Source: Mesorhizobium sp. AR02 (GTDB lineage: Bacteria; Pseudomonadota; Alphaproteobacteria; Rhizobiales; Rhizobiaceae). From it: a stretch of DNA of 64,000 nt. The notes under the pieces were generated by a model, which was given only the letters and a program-made list of their open reading frames with translations, was not told where the DNA came from and did not search any database. The stretch covers positions 434,001-498,000 of the forward strand of contig NZ_CP080531.1 of NCBI RefSeq assembly GCF_024746835.1. Direction: 5' to 3'. Positions 7,138 to 16,113 of this stretch are shown piece by piece (position 1 is the first letter of the stretch; each line of letters starts with the position of its first letter). The position numbers and the translations under genes are program-made.

Positions 7138-8223
7138 CTATGCGGAGAGCATAGGGCAGTTGGCGCCACGGCGCAGGCTGATATGCGCCACGTCGCCGAC
7201 GCTGAATTGAAAACCCTCGGCCTGGCGCGGCGCATCGATCACCACCGGCAACCCCTGCCCCAGTTCTGCGTGCAGGCGCAGCGTGCGGCCGTGGAAGACG
7301 ATGCTGTTGACCCGCGCTGGCGCCGTGTCGGACGCGGCCTCGGTCGTCGCGAGCAGATCCTCCGGACGCACGCCAATGGTTCGCACCTCGCCTTCGTCGG
7401 GTGACTGGCCGGTTTCAAAGATGGCCTCCAGCGGCAAGGTGCCGGCGGTGAAGCGCAAGCGATCGCCATCGCGGCCGACAAAACGCGATTGCAGGAGATT
7501 CATGGTGCCGATGAAGCTGGCAACGAACTTCGTGGCGGGTCGGTCATAAAGCGTCGCCGGTGGCGCGATCTGCTCGATGCGGCCCTTGTTCATGACGACG
7601 ATGCGGTCAGAGATCGACAGCGCTTCGGTCTGGTCGTGGGTGACCATGACGAAGGTGGTGCCAAGCCGCGATTGCAGCCGCTTCAACTCGACCTGCATCT
7701 GTTCGCGCAGATGCGCGTCGAGCGCCGACAGCGGTTCGTCGAGCAAGAGCACGCGCGGCTCGCAGACGATGGCGCGGGCGAGCGCGACACGCTGGCGCTG
7801 ACCGCCCGACAGTTCCAGGACGCGGGCGCCAAGCTTGTCGGCGAGACCGACCATGTCGAGGGCTTCGCCGACGCGCTTTGCCTGCTCGGCACTGGTGAGT
7901 TTTCGCAGCGACAGGCCGAAGCCGACATTCTCGGCGACGTTCATATGCGGAAACAGCGCGTAGTCCTGGAACACGGTGTTGACCGGCCGGTCGAAGGGCC
8001 GAAGTGCCGTGATGTCGCGGCCGTCGAGCAGAACCTTGCCGGTCGACGGACTTTCGAAGCCGGCAATGACGCGCAGGCTGGTGGTCTTGCCGCAGCCCGA
8101 CGGCCCGAGCAGCGTGATGAACTCGCCGCTGATAATGTCGAGATCGACAGCGTCGAGCCCGACGATGCCACCGGGAAAAATCTTCGAGACAGTTTGCAGC
8201 CGGACGAGTGGATCAGGCGCCAT
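7138..8223 (-). CDS. polyamine-type ABC transporter ATP-binding protein (PotA-like)
   Basis: This is a 361-residue nucleotide-binding subunit of a spermidine/putrescine-type importer. Walker A is GPSGCGKTT near residue 41, the signature is LSGGQRQRVALARA, Walker B is VLLLDEPLSALD, and the switch His is in VTHDQTEAL. After about residue 240 comes a C-terminal TOBE-like domain (TIGVRPEDLL, ARVNSIVFHGRTLRLHAEL), the usual regulatory extension of PotA/MalK ATPases. The start ATG at 8223 overlaps the end of the XRE-cupin regulator gene by 11 bases, so the two are coupled. It powers the permease pair encoded at 10.2-11.9 kb. Confidence 0.92.
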   Translation of the reverse strand: MAPDPLVRLQTVSKIFPGGIVGLDAVDLDIISGEFITLLGPSGCGKTTSLRVIAGFESPSTGKVLLDGRDITALRPFDRPVNTVFQDYALFPHMNVAENVGFGLSLRKLTSAEQAKRVGEALDMVGLADKLGARVLELSGGQRQRVALARAIVCEPRVLLLDEPLSALDAHLREQMQVELKRLQSRLGTTFVMVTHDQTEALSISDRIVVMNKGRIEQIAPPATLYDRPATKFVASFIGTMNLLQSRFVGRDGDRLRFTAGTLPLEAIFETGQSPDEGEVRTIGVRPEDLLATTEAASDTAPARVNSIVFHGRTLRLHAELGQGLPVVIDAPRQAEGFQFSVGDVAHISLRRGANCPMLSA

Positions 8224-8821
8224 CGCGAACCTCGGAGGGTTTCGTGGTGTTGACCCAGAGTATCTGGCACTGCTCGGCGCCGGGATTGCGGAAGGCGTGC
8301 AAAAGCGTGCTCTTGAAGGCAAAACTGTCGCCGGTCTTCAAGCCGTATTTTGTCGAATCCACCACCAGCTCGACCTCGCCCGAAAGCACATAGCCGAATT
8401 CATGGCCGGCATGGGCATAGGCTTCCGCCGTGCCGCCACCGGCTTCCACCGTCACCAGCATGCCGGTCAGCGTCGCGCCCGGCGGCGACAGCAGCGCCTT
8501 GGCGATGCCTTCCGACTTCACGGGAATAACGCGGCGGCTGTTGGCACGCACGCAATAGAGATCGTTGACGGCATCATTGCCGTCGGCAATCAGCGCCGAC
8601 GGCTCGATGTCCAGCGCGGCGGCGAGCGGCCAGATCACCTTGACGCGCAGCGAGGACATGCCGCGCTCGATCTGGCTCAGCGCACCGATCGACACACCGG
8701 CTTTTGCCGCCAGTTCGGCCAGCGACAGGCGGCGCTCCAGCCGCAGCGCCCGCACGCGCCGGCCGACGCGAACGTCGGCATCGTCCTTCGGCTTCTCGGC
8801 CGCTTCGTCCACTATGTCCAT
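8213..8821 (-). CDS. XRE-family regulator with C-terminal cupin domain (PuuR-like)
   Basis: A 202-residue regulator with a helix-turn-helix at about residues 18-70 (LSLAELAAKAGVSIGALSQI) and a cupin sensor domain from about 110 onward (HAGHEFGYVLSGEVEL, GDSFAFKSTLLHAFRNPG). This architecture is shared by PuuR, the putrescine-responsive repressor. Placement between the transporter genes and the ATPase/aldehyde dehydrogenase genes fits a polyamine role. The ATG at 8821 has AAGGA seven bases upstream; an ATG/GTG-type start fourteen codons earlier is less likely. It likely represses its own operon. The ligand is inferred from context only. Confidence 0.85.
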   Translation of the reverse strand: MDIVDEAAEKPKDDADVRVGRRVRALRLERRLSLAELAAKAGVSIGALSQIERGMSSLRVKVIWPLAAALDIEPSALIADGNDAVNDLYCVRANSRRVIPVKSEGIAKALLSPPGATLTGMLVTVEAGGGTAEAYAHAGHEFGYVLSGEVELVVDSTKYGLKTGDSFAFKSTLLHAFRNPGAEQCQILWVNTTKPSEVRDGA

Positions 8822-8910
8822 CCGTCGGTCCTTGTTGCGGTCTCCAGGGCCAGCACCTGACAATGGCCGGCCTCGGGATTGAATTCGTACTTTACTGGGC
8901 GTTTGCGCCG

Positions 8911-9079
8911 CCCCTCACCTGCCTGCCGGCATCCTCTCCCCGTATAGTGACGGGGAGAGGGACGCTCTCGTCGCCGGTTTCGCCAATCACCAGCGTCGCA
9001 GGGGAGTCGCCGCCATTGCGGCCAGCTCCTTCTCCCCGTCACTATACGGGGAGAAGTGCCCGGCAGGGCGATGAGGGGC
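8911..9079. repeat. MITE-like inverted repeat with paired CTCCCC hairpins
   Basis: A 170-base palindromic element fills the gap between the regulator and the binding-protein gene. It starts CCCCTCACCTGCC and ends in the complementary GATGAGGGG. Inside are two copies of a hairpin, TCTCCCCGTATAGTGACGGGGAGA (8935-8958 region) and CTCCCCGTCACTATACGGGGAG (9032-9053), in inverted orientation. The same outer and inner motifs recur in the element at 58969-59108. It has no coding capacity and probably forms a large stem-loop in the operon transcript. Confidence 0.75.
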
Positions 9080-9106
9080 AGCGCCAGCTTCCGCAATAAC
9101 CGCCGA

Positions 9107-10177
9107 TCACCCGCCCGCCTTCACCTTCTCGAACATCTTCGCCACGTCATCGTTCTGCTTCATCGGTCCGGTGAAGATGGTGGTCTTCAGCATCACTTCC
9201 GGATCGGACGGCAGTTGCAGCTTTTCAAGTTCATCCTTCGCCACGCCGGCGAAGGCGGTGCTGAGCGAGCTGCCATAGCCGTAGGACTGGATCAGGAATT
9301 TGCCCGAATCGGCGTCCAGCCGGCTGTTGATGAAGTCATAGGCGAGATCGACATTCTTGGCGTCCTTCAGCATGACGAAGCCGCAGGCCCAGGTCAGCAT
9401 GCCTTCCTTCGGCTTCATGAACTCGACCGGCACGCCCTGCTTCTTCAGCGAGGTGGCCGACGCGTTCCAGGTCATGGCGGCGACCAGCTGGCCGCTGGCC
9501 AGCGCCTGCTCGACCGACGTCATGTCGGTGGTGTAGCTCGACAGCAGCGGGCGCTGTTCGCGCAGCTTTGCCGCGACCTTGTCCATCTGCTCCGGCGTCA
9601 TGTCGAAGGGGTTCACGCCGGCGAGCAGTGCTGCGACGATCGGCGTGTCATGGACAGCGTCGATGGTTGCCATGCGGCCGGCATATTGCTTGTCCCACAG
9701 AAGGTTCCAGCTCGCCTCGGGGTTCTTCACCAGGTCGGTGCGGTAGAGGATCGAGGTGTTGCCCCAGTCCCACGGCACCATCCACACCTTGCCGTCGCCG
9801 GCCTGCAGATCGGGCAGGTTCTTGAATACAGGGAAGATCGAATCCCAGTTCTTGATACGCTTGGTGTCGATCGGCTGCAGCAGGCCTTCCTTGTTCCAGC
9901 GCGCCACCTTGTCGTAGCAGGGATGCGCGATATCGGGGCGGAAGCCCGCCTTGACCTTGGTGAAGGCATCGTCGTCGTCACCGAAGATCGAGGCCTCGAC
10001 GCCATCGGGGTGCGCGGCAAGGAAGCTCTTGTTGAAGTCGGGCAGTTCGTAGCCCGACCAGGTGAAGTATTGCAGCTTTTCGGCGGCCAGCGCCACGGTC
10101 GACGACAGTGCGAGCGCCAGTGCGGCGAGGCCGGCGCGGGCCTTGTGTCCGGTTATCGATTTCAGGTGGAATGCCAT
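9107..10177 (-). CDS. extracellular solute-binding protein, polyamine-type (PotD/PotF-like)
   Basis: A 356-residue periplasmic binding protein with a signal peptide ending near ALALSSTVALAA. The mature start EKLQYFTWSGYE is the typical opening strand of family 1 polyamine-binding proteins. The mid-protein WMVPWDWGNTSILYRTDL segment corresponds to the conserved hinge and ligand region, and TWACGFVMLKDAKN follows. A clean ribosome-binding site (GAGGAGAA) precedes the ATG at 10177. It is encoded directly after the two permease genes and would deliver substrate to them. Putrescine or a related amine is inferred from the family and from the PuuR-like regulator and aldehyde dehydrogenase in the same operon. 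Confidence 0.9.
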   Translation of the reverse strand: MAFHLKSITGHKARAGLAALALALSSTVALAAEKLQYFTWSGYELPDFNKSFLAAHPDGVEASIFGDDDDAFTKVKAGFRPDIAHPCYDKVARWNKEGLLQPIDTKRIKNWDSIFPVFKNLPDLQAGDGKVWMVPWDWGNTSILYRTDLVKNPEASWNLLWDKQYAGRMATIDAVHDTPIVAALLAGVNPFDMTPEQMDKVAAKLREQRPLLSSYTTDMTSVEQALASGQLVAAMTWNASATSLKKQGVPVEFMKPKEGMLTWACGFVMLKDAKNVDLAYDFINSRLDADSGKFLIQSYGYGSSLSTAFAGVAKDELEKLQLPSDPEVMLKTTIFTGPMKQNDDVAKMFEKVKAGG

Positions 10178-10202
10178 TTTCGTTCTCCTCTCATTGTTGT
10201 GG

Positions 10203-11024
10203 TCAGGCTAGATTGCGGCGCGCGGCGCCGAGTCCGCGATGGCGCAGGATCTCGGCGGTGCCGGCGATGATGAAGGACACGGCCAGGATCACCGTCCCAA
10301 GCGCCATGACGGTCGGCAGCGAGCGGGGGAAGCGCAGCTGGCTCCAGATGTAGAGCGGCAGGGTCGGCTCTGTGCCGGCAAGAAAGAAGACGACGATGAA
10401 TTCGTCGAAGGAAATCAGGAAGGCAAGCATGAAGGCCGACAGCACGGCGGGCAGGCTGAGCGGCAGCATGACGCGCCGAAACGTCGTCCAGTCGGAGGCG
10501 CCAAGGTCAAGCGCCGCCTCGCGAACCGTCCTGGGGATGGCGGCAAAACGGCTGCGCATGATCACCACGGTGGTCGGCAGCGCCACTAGTATATGGCCGA
10601 GCACGATGGCGATGCGCGATGGTCCGAGGCCGATGAGGTCGACCAGGATCAGCAGCGAAATGCCGACAATGACGCCGGGAATGAGGATCGGCAGCCGGGC
10701 GATGGCGCTGATCGTGGCGGCCAATGGCGAGCGGCCATAGAGGTCCATATAGGACACGGTGATGCCGCACAGTGTGGCGCCGGTGGCGGCGACGGCGGCG
10801 ATGACGAGACTGTTCAACAGCGCGCCCGACAGCGCCGGATTGCCATAGAGCGTCTGGTACCATTGCAGCGTGAAGCCTTGCAGCGGAAACGCCGCCTGGA
10901 TGGAATTGTTGAAGGAAAACAGCGGGATCAGCAGGACCGGCAGATAAAGAAACACCAGATAGGCAAGCACGTAGAGGCCGAGCCAGCGGCCATCGCGTTT
11001 CGTGCCGGCGCGTTGCGCTTTCAT
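10203..11024 (-). CDS. ABC transporter permease (PotC-like)
   Basis: A 273-residue inner-membrane permease with about six transmembrane helices. The cytoplasmic EAA loop reads EAALDLGASDWTTFRRVMLP, the coupling site for the ATPase, and is followed by LPAVLSAFMLAFLISFDEF, the hallmark ending of PotC-type subunits. The start at 11024 overlaps the stop of the upstream permease gene by ATGA. The binding-protein gene follows after 25 bases. The protein pairs with the PotB-like subunit to form the channel. Confidence 0.9.
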   Translation of the reverse strand: MKAQRAGTKRDGRWLGLYVLAYLVFLYLPVLLIPLFSFNNSIQAAFPLQGFTLQWYQTLYGNPALSGALLNSLVIAAVAATGATLCGITVSYMDLYGRSPLAATISAIARLPILIPGVIVGISLLILVDLIGLGPSRIAIVLGHILVALPTTVVIMRSRFAAIPRTVREAALDLGASDWTTFRRVMLPLSLPAVLSAFMLAFLISFDEFIVVFFLAGTEPTLPLYIWSQLRFPRSLPTVMALGTVILAVSFIIAGTAEILRHRGLGAARRNLA

Positions 11025-11905
11025 GTGCGGCTGCCAAATCTGCGGTCGGCGCCGCGCGCCACCAGCACCACAAGCAGGATGACCAGCATGACGCAAACCG
11101 AGAGGGCGGCGCCGAACGGCCAGTCATTGGCCTTGCCGAACTGCGATTGGATCAGCGTGCCGATCATGGTGCTGGCCGGGCCGCCGACCATGGCCGGGGT
11201 GACGTAGTCGCCGACCGTCGGCACGAAGACAACGAGAGCCGCGGCCAGAACGCCGGGCATCGAGTTTGGCAGCACAACACGGCGGAACGCGGTGAACGGC
11301 CGCGCGCCGAGGTCGGAGGCAGCCTCGAGCAGCGATTTCGGAATCGTGTCCAGCGCGACATAGATCGGCAGGATGGCGAAGGGCGCGTAGGCGTGCGCGA
11401 GCGTGACGACCACCGCGGCCGGCGTGTTGAGGAAGGCCAATGTCGGCTCCGCCCAGATGCCGCTTTCGATCAGCGCCGAGTTCAAGACGCCGTTGTAGGC
11501 GAGCACGATCTTCCAGGCGAAAACGCGCAGGAGATAGCTGGTCCAGAACGGCAACGTGACCAGGAAGAGCAGCAGGCCGCGCCGCCGCCCGGCATGGAAG
11601 GCAAGATAGTAGGCGACGGGATAGGCGGTGACGACCGTGGCCAGCGTCACCAGGCCGGCAATGACCAGCGAGCGCAGCGTCACCGTCCAGTAGAGCGGAT
11701 CGGCGGCCACGGTGACGAAGTTTTCGACGGTCAGCCCAACGCCGAGCAGCGAGCCGTCATTGCCGCGGAAGGCGAGGAACAGCACCAGGCCAAGCGCAAA
11801 CAGGATGAGCAGGAATGTGACCAGCGCTCCCGGCAGCAGCATGGCGAGCCGGAAGCCCGATGAAGACCGGGCTTCCGGCGCCTGCGTTGCAACTAGGGTC
11901 GACAT
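11021..11905 (-). CDS. ABC transporter permease (PotB-like)
   Basis: A 294-residue permease, the first gene of the polyamine-type operon. It has an N-terminal helix (LLPGALVTFLLILFALGLVLFL), a periplasmic loop typical of PotB, and the EAA loop EAASDLGARPFTAFRRVVLP. I chose the ATG at 11905; a GTG at 11917 would add four residues and cannot be excluded. The promoter region lies just upstream (11938-11990). It forms a heterodimeric channel with the PotC-like subunit, with which it overlaps by four bases. Confidence 0.9.
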   Translation of the reverse strand: MSTLVATQAPEARSSSGFRLAMLLPGALVTFLLILFALGLVLFLAFRGNDGSLLGVGLTVENFVTVAADPLYWTVTLRSLVIAGLVTLATVVTAYPVAYYLAFHAGRRRGLLLFLVTLPFWTSYLLRVFAWKIVLAYNGVLNSALIESGIWAEPTLAFLNTPAAVVVTLAHAYAPFAILPIYVALDTIPKSLLEAASDLGARPFTAFRRVVLPNSMPGVLAAALVVFVPTVGDYVTPAMVGGPASTMIGTLIQSQFGKANDWPFGAALSVCVMLVILLVVLVARGADRRFGSRT

Positions 11906-11937
11906 CGACCTGCTCACTGGGATTTTGAAATTGGCTA

Positions 11938-11990
11938 AGATTTTTTCATATTCGTGAAACTGTCAAGCGGAATCCGATTTTCATGAATTG
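11938..11990 (-). promoter_or_regulatory. probable promoter/operator of the polyamine-type operon
   Basis: On the minus strand a TTGACA -35 box (11966-11961) and an AAATCT -10-like box (11943-11938) are separated by 17 bases. Between them lies the palindrome TTTCA-CGAATA-TGAAA, and a second half-similar motif, AATTCATGAAAATC, lies just upstream near 11990. The overlap suggests an operator, possibly for the XRE-cupin regulator of the same operon. Confidence 0.55.
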
Positions 11991-12103
11991 TCGCCATCAG
12001 CGCTCCAGCGACCACCAGAACGCTTGGGCTTTGCCCGGAACGGTCGAAAAGCCGTAGCCGACCTGGCAAGCCTGCCGTTCTCGGCTGCGTTAACTGGGTT
12101 ATC

Positions 12104-13009
12104 TCATCCGAACCGTTTGGTCGGTGTGCCTCGAACGCCTGCGCGCACCGCGAACAGTCCACCCTCCTGCGGGTTTGCCCGCAGATGTCTCTCGCTCATG
12201 GTAAACCGCGCCGAGGTGACGAAAAGGATATCGAAATTCTCGCCGCCGAAAGCACAGCTCGTCGGCCAGCTGCAGGGCAGTTCCACCACCTGGTCCAGAA
12301 CTCCGTCAGGTGAAATACGGACCAGGCAGCCACCCCCTGCAACGCGACAATTCCAGACATAGCCCTCCGCATCCATGCACGACCCGTCCGGCAAACCGCG
12401 TGGAAAGCCCGAGAACAAAAGACGCCTGCCGGTTATTCGCGATTGCACCCTGTCCCAGTGATAGCGAAAGATCTGGTTCTTCGTCGTGTCTGCCGTGACG
12501 AAGGCATCATCCGCCGTCCAGACCATCGTGTTGGTAATGCCGAAGCGATCGGCACTGAGCGCCTCGACGATGCCGGCTGTGTCGAGGCGATAGATCCGCC
12601 CTGCGTCCCGCGAGATATCGCGTGGACGATCGTCGGGGCCGATGTTGTTTTCCATGGTGCCGACCCAGAATGAGCCGTCCGGGGCGACCACGCCCTCATT
12701 CAACCGTGTGTCAGGGCTGTCCGGTTCGATCGTCGCGATCGTCCTGAAGGTTTCTCCGAAATCCCACAGTGCCACGTCCTTTCGCAGCCCGACGATTGCG
12801 CCACCATCCCTGCGCAGACCAATTGAGGTTGCGAGGTCCGGTGTCTGCCAACTCTCATGATCGAGAGTGACTGGATCGAGCTGGTGGATGCGCCGCCCGA
12901 TGATATCCACCCAGATCAGTGTGTTCCTGGTCTCGTCTCAGAGCAGACTCTCCCCGACAATATCTTGGGCATCAAACACGAAGCCTGGCTGTTTTTCTCC
13001 GCTATCCAC
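12104..13009 (-). pseudogene. SMP-30/gluconolactonase family sugar lactonase, interrupted by one in-frame TGA
   Basis: The gene encodes a calcium/zinc-dependent beta-propeller lactonase that would open aldonolactones to sugar acids. Propeller motifs present include NEGVVAPDGSFWVGTM, GITNTMVW, LPDGSCMDAEGYVWN and the terminal LFAVRAGVRG. Read from the GTG at 13009, which has GGAGGAAAGG just upstream, the frame gives VGESLL, then TGA at 12940-12938, then DETRNTLIWVDI. The family sequence here is GExxxWD, so the stop replaces the conserved Trp (TGG to TGA). The metal-binding Glu lies before the stop, so a restart downstream would lack it. All else is in one frame, 301 codons. It sits divergently next to the FadR-type sugar operon. 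Confidence 0.8.
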
Positions 13010-13047
13010 TACCCTTTCCTCCCCAACTGTCGCGCAGTCAACCGCTA

Positions 13048-13103
13048 TTGACAGACAGGATTTCACAAAGATATACGCATTTCAAGAAAACATGTCATAC
13101 AGG
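13048..13103 (+). promoter_or_regulatory. probable promoter of the FadR-led sugar operon
   Basis: A TTGACA box at 13048-13053 and ATATAC at 13071-13076 are spaced by 17 bases, 40-60 bases before the regulator start. Just downstream, ATGTCATACAGG near 13091-13102 resembles half sites bound by FadR-subfamily GntR proteins and could serve autoregulation. Confidence 0.5.
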
Positions 13104-13113
13104 TTTGGGGAAA

Positions 13114-13836
13114 ATGGTAGGCGATCGCAACATGGGACCTGACGAGACAAATCCCGGTCTGGTGAGTGCCGCCATTCAGGCCATCACCCAACACATCCGC
13201 GTGGAAGGCCTTGGTCCTGGCGACCTCTTGCCCAGTGAAGCCGACATGACCCGCAAGCTTAGCGTCTCGCGGACAGTCGTGCGGGAGGCGTTTCGATCGC
13301 TGTCGGCGATGCGCCTGATCGACATGAGCGCCGGCCGGCGCGCCAGCGTTGCCAAGCTCGACATCGGCGCCATGTCGATGGTCATCGAGCACGGCGTCAC
13401 CACCGAACAGATCAGCGTCCAGCAGGTTTACGATGTGCGCCGTACCATCGAAATGCGCACGGTGGCGCTCGCCGCACTTCGGCGGACCGACGCGGAGGCG
13501 GCTGAAATACAAGGATACGCGCGGCTGATGCGCGAGAACCATCGTGCGCCCGAGATCGTCATGGAGCACGACATCGCATTCCATGAAGCGATCGCGCGTG
13601 CCTCTCACAACCCGGTGTTTTCGTTGATCATCAACGCCTTCAGCGGTGTCACGCGACGCACATGGGTGATCGGCTGGCGTACGCGGGCCACCGAGGCAGA
13701 GCAGATCAAGATGATCGACGGTCACGGGGATATTGCTCGGGCGATCATCGCGGGGAACCCGCAACTTGCCGCCGAACATATGGCCGCGCATTTCGACAAA
13801 AGCGTCAAGGCGCTGATCGACGCGGGGATCGCATGA
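13114..13836 (+). CDS. GntR-family (FadR subfamily) transcriptional regulator
   Basis: A 240-residue regulator with an N-terminal winged helix-turn-helix (LLPSEADMTRKLSVSRTVVR at about residues 38-57) and an all-helical FCD effector domain. The FCD metal-site pattern is visible as D-x3-H in EHDIAFHEAIARASHNP and in the later His residues DGHGDI and MAAHF. The ATG at 13114 follows TTGGGGAAA; an ATG six codons downstream is an alternative. The stop overlaps the dehydratase start by ATGA. It heads the operon of dehydratase, sugar importer, SDR and epimerase and probably responds to a pathway sugar acid. Confidence 0.9.
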   Translation: MVGDRNMGPDETNPGLVSAAIQAITQHIRVEGLGPGDLLPSEADMTRKLSVSRTVVREAFRSLSAMRLIDMSAGRRASVAKLDIGAMSMVIEHGVTTEQISVQQVYDVRRTIEMRTVALAALRRTDAEAAEIQGYARLMRENHRAPEIVMEHDIAFHEAIARASHNPVFSLIINAFSGVTRRTWVIGWRTRATEAEQIKMIDGHGDIARAIIAGNPQLAAEHMAAHFDKSVKALIDAGIA

Positions 13837-15035
13837 AAATCCGCTCGCTTGAGACCATTCGTATCGAAGAGCGGCCCAATCTGCTCTGGATCGAGGTGCA
13901 TACCGACGAGGGCATCACCGGCCTTGGCGAAACCTTTTTCCTGGCCCGCACGGTCGAGGAATATGTCCATGAATATGTCGCGCCACGCGTCATCGGCCGC
14001 GATCCACTGCAGATCGATCTGCTTTCCGCGGATCTGGTTGGCTATCTCGGCTTCCGCTCAAGCGGGGTCGAAGTCCGCGGCAATTCCGCCTTCGACATCG
14101 CGCTCTGGGATATTTTCGGCAAGGCCATGAACCAGCCGATTGCACAGCTTCTGGGCGGCTTTTCGCGGCAGTCCATCCGGACTTACAACACCTGCGCCGG
14201 CACCGAATACATCAAGGACGGCAAGGGACAGACAACCGCAAATTATGGTCTCGGCACGAGGCAAGGCTACGATGACCTGAACGGGTTTCTCCACCGCGCC
14301 GACGAATTGGCGGCAGAGCTGCTTGAAGACGGTATCACGGCCATGAAGATCTGGCCTTTCGACCATGCCGCCGAGAAAAGCCGGGGGCAAGACATTAGCG
14401 CCACCGACCTCAAAGCCGCGCTGCAGCCCTTCGAGAAGATCCGCAAAGCTGTCGGCGACAAGATCGACATCATGGTCGAATTCCACTCCATGTGGCAGCT
14501 TCTGCCGGCGATCAAGATCGCCAAAGCGCTCGGACCTTATGGCACATACTGGCATGAGGATCCCATCCGCATGGACAGCCTCGCCGACCTCAAGCGCTAT
14601 GAGGCCGCGAGCCCGGCGCCGATCTCGGCATCGGAAACCTTGGGCAGTCGCTGGGCATTCCGCGACCTTCTGGAGACCGGCGCCGCAGGCATCGTCATGT
14701 TGGATATTTCCTGGTGCGGCGGGCTTTCTGAAGCACGCAAGATCGCAGCGATGGCGGAGGCCTGGCACCTGCCGGTCGCTCCGCATGACTGCACCGGGCC
14801 GGTGGTTCTGGCGGCGTCCACACATTTGTCCCTCAACGCGCCCAACGCACTCGTACAGGAGAGTGTGCGGGCATTCTACCGGACCTGGTACCGCGACCTC
14901 GTGACCGCACTACCGGAAGTCAAGGACGGCATGATCACCGTGCCGCCCGGCCCGGGCCTCGGGCTGGAACTCAATCCCGACCTCGGTCGGGCCTACACCG
15001 TCCATCGCCGCGTCTCCGACAAGGCGGACATCTGA
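13833..15035 (+). CDS. enolase-superfamily sugar-acid dehydratase (mandelate racemase/muconate lactonizing type)
   Basis: A 400-residue enzyme of the mandelate racemase subgroup, which abstracts the alpha proton of a carboxylate held on Mg2+. The capping domain is residues 1-120 and the barrel follows. The base-bearing strand reads AMKIWPFD. Metal ligands fit EFHSMW (E near residue 215), HEDPIRM and SASETLG, and the catalytic His is in APHDCTGPVVLAA. The ending GPGLGLELN is also typical. Most such enzymes beside sugar importers dehydrate aldonic acids to 2-keto-3-deoxy acids. The exact sugar acid is unknown. It is translationally coupled to the upstream regulator. Confidence 0.88.
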   Translation: MKIRSLETIRIEERPNLLWIEVHTDEGITGLGETFFLARTVEEYVHEYVAPRVIGRDPLQIDLLSADLVGYLGFRSSGVEVRGNSAFDIALWDIFGKAMNQPIAQLLGGFSRQSIRTYNTCAGTEYIKDGKGQTTANYGLGTRQGYDDLNGFLHRADELAAELLEDGITAMKIWPFDHAAEKSRGQDISATDLKAALQPFEKIRKAVGDKIDIMVEFHSMWQLLPAIKIAKALGPYGTYWHEDPIRMDSLADLKRYEAASPAPISASETLGSRWAFRDLLETGAAGIVMLDISWCGGLSEARKIAAMAEAWHLPVAPHDCTGPVVLAASTHLSLNAPNALVQESVRAFYRTWYRDLVTALPEVKDGMITVPPGPGLGLELNPDLGRAYTVHRRVSDKADI

Positions 15036-15059
15036 AGCACACTCAACGGGAGGAATGAA

Positions 15060-16037
15060 ATGAAACGACTGACTGCAACGCTTTTGCTCGCGACGACGCT
15101 GATCGCCGGGCCTTCCGTCGCCAGTGCCGACGGGCTCAACATCGTCTTTACGCACCACTCGTCGGCCTCGAACACGTTCTGGCAGGCGGTGAAGAAGGGC
15201 TTTGACGATGCCTGCGGCAAGGTCGAGGCCAAGTGCAACATGATTTTCACCCAGACCGAAGGCTCGGTCGAGCAGCAACTCGCCAACATGCGCGCCGCAC
15301 TTGCGGCCAAGCCGGATGCCCTGCTGACCTCGATCGTCGACAACAAGGCGTTCGACGACGTCATCAAGGAGGCGCGAGATGCCGGTGTGTTGGTGATTGC
15401 CGTCAATGTCGATGACACGGAAGGCGCCAAGGGCAATGCGCGGCAGGCCTTCATAGGGCAAGGTTTCAAGCCGGCGGGCTATTCGCTCGGCAAGGCGATT
15501 TCCGACAGCTTCCCCAAGGATGGGCCGATCAAGGTTCTGGTCGGCATTTCGGCACCAGGCCAGAATTGGTCGGAAAGTCGTGGCGCGGGCGTGATGCAGT
15601 TCCTGGAGGAGTACAAGGCGGCCCATCCCGATCGCCAGGTCTCATGGGAGCGGATCGACAGCGGAACCGACCTTGCGGTCACGTCCGATCGTGTCGGCGC
15701 CTATCTCAACGCGCATCCCGACACCACCGCCTATTTCGACACCGGCTTCTGGTGCGCGGGCGTTGCGCGGTCGCTGCAGGATCGCGGCGTCGCGCCAGGC
15801 AAGGTCCTCCTTGGCGGTTTCGATCTGGTGCCGGAAGTCCTGCAGCAGATGCAGAAGGGCTACGTACAGGCCCTGGTCGACCAGCAGCCCTACATGCAGG
15901 GCTTCATGCCCGTCATGGAAGCCTACCTGAACAAGAAGGTAGGTCTGGCACCCTCAGACATCGATACCGGCCAGGGCATCGTGCGCCCGGACCAGGCCGA
16001 CGCGATCATGACGCTTTCCGCGCAAGGCCTGCGTTAA
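15060..16037 (+). CDS. sugar ABC transporter substrate-binding protein (RbsB-like, CUT2)
   Basis: A 325-residue periplasmic binding protein of the ribose-binding type 1 fold. The signal peptide is MKRLTATLLLATTLIAGPSV, then ASAD near residue 24. The mature protein shows TEGSVEQQLANMRAALAAKPDAL and GVLVIAVNVDD, the usual hinge strands, and VLLGGFDLVPEVLQQM in the second lobe. The ribosome-binding site GGGAGGAA precedes the ATG. It is the first of three genes (binding protein, permease, ATPase) making one complete importer. Its neighbours suggest an aldose or sugar-acid substrate. Confidence 0.92.
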   Translation: MKRLTATLLLATTLIAGPSVASADGLNIVFTHHSSASNTFWQAVKKGFDDACGKVEAKCNMIFTQTEGSVEQQLANMRAALAAKPDALLTSIVDNKAFDDVIKEARDAGVLVIAVNVDDTEGAKGNARQAFIGQGFKPAGYSLGKAISDSFPKDGPIKVLVGISAPGQNWSESRGAGVMQFLEEYKAAHPDRQVSWERIDSGTDLAVTSDRVGAYLNAHPDTTAYFDTGFWCAGVARSLQDRGVAPGKVLLGGFDLVPEVLQQMQKGYVQALVDQQPYMQGFMPVMEAYLNKKVGLAPSDIDTGQGIVRPDQADAIMTLSAQGLR

Positions 16038-16113
16038 GCCCACCCGCCATGTGTTCACCCGGCGGTGCTCACGCTGCCGAGTGGCCCCTTGCCTCGAATT
16101 CCTGGAGCCTGCC

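Noticed and set aside
8812..9096. Short frame over the 8.9-kb inverted repeat
   Set aside because: It encodes mirror-image Arg/Pro-rich sequence generated by the palindromic element, not a protein.
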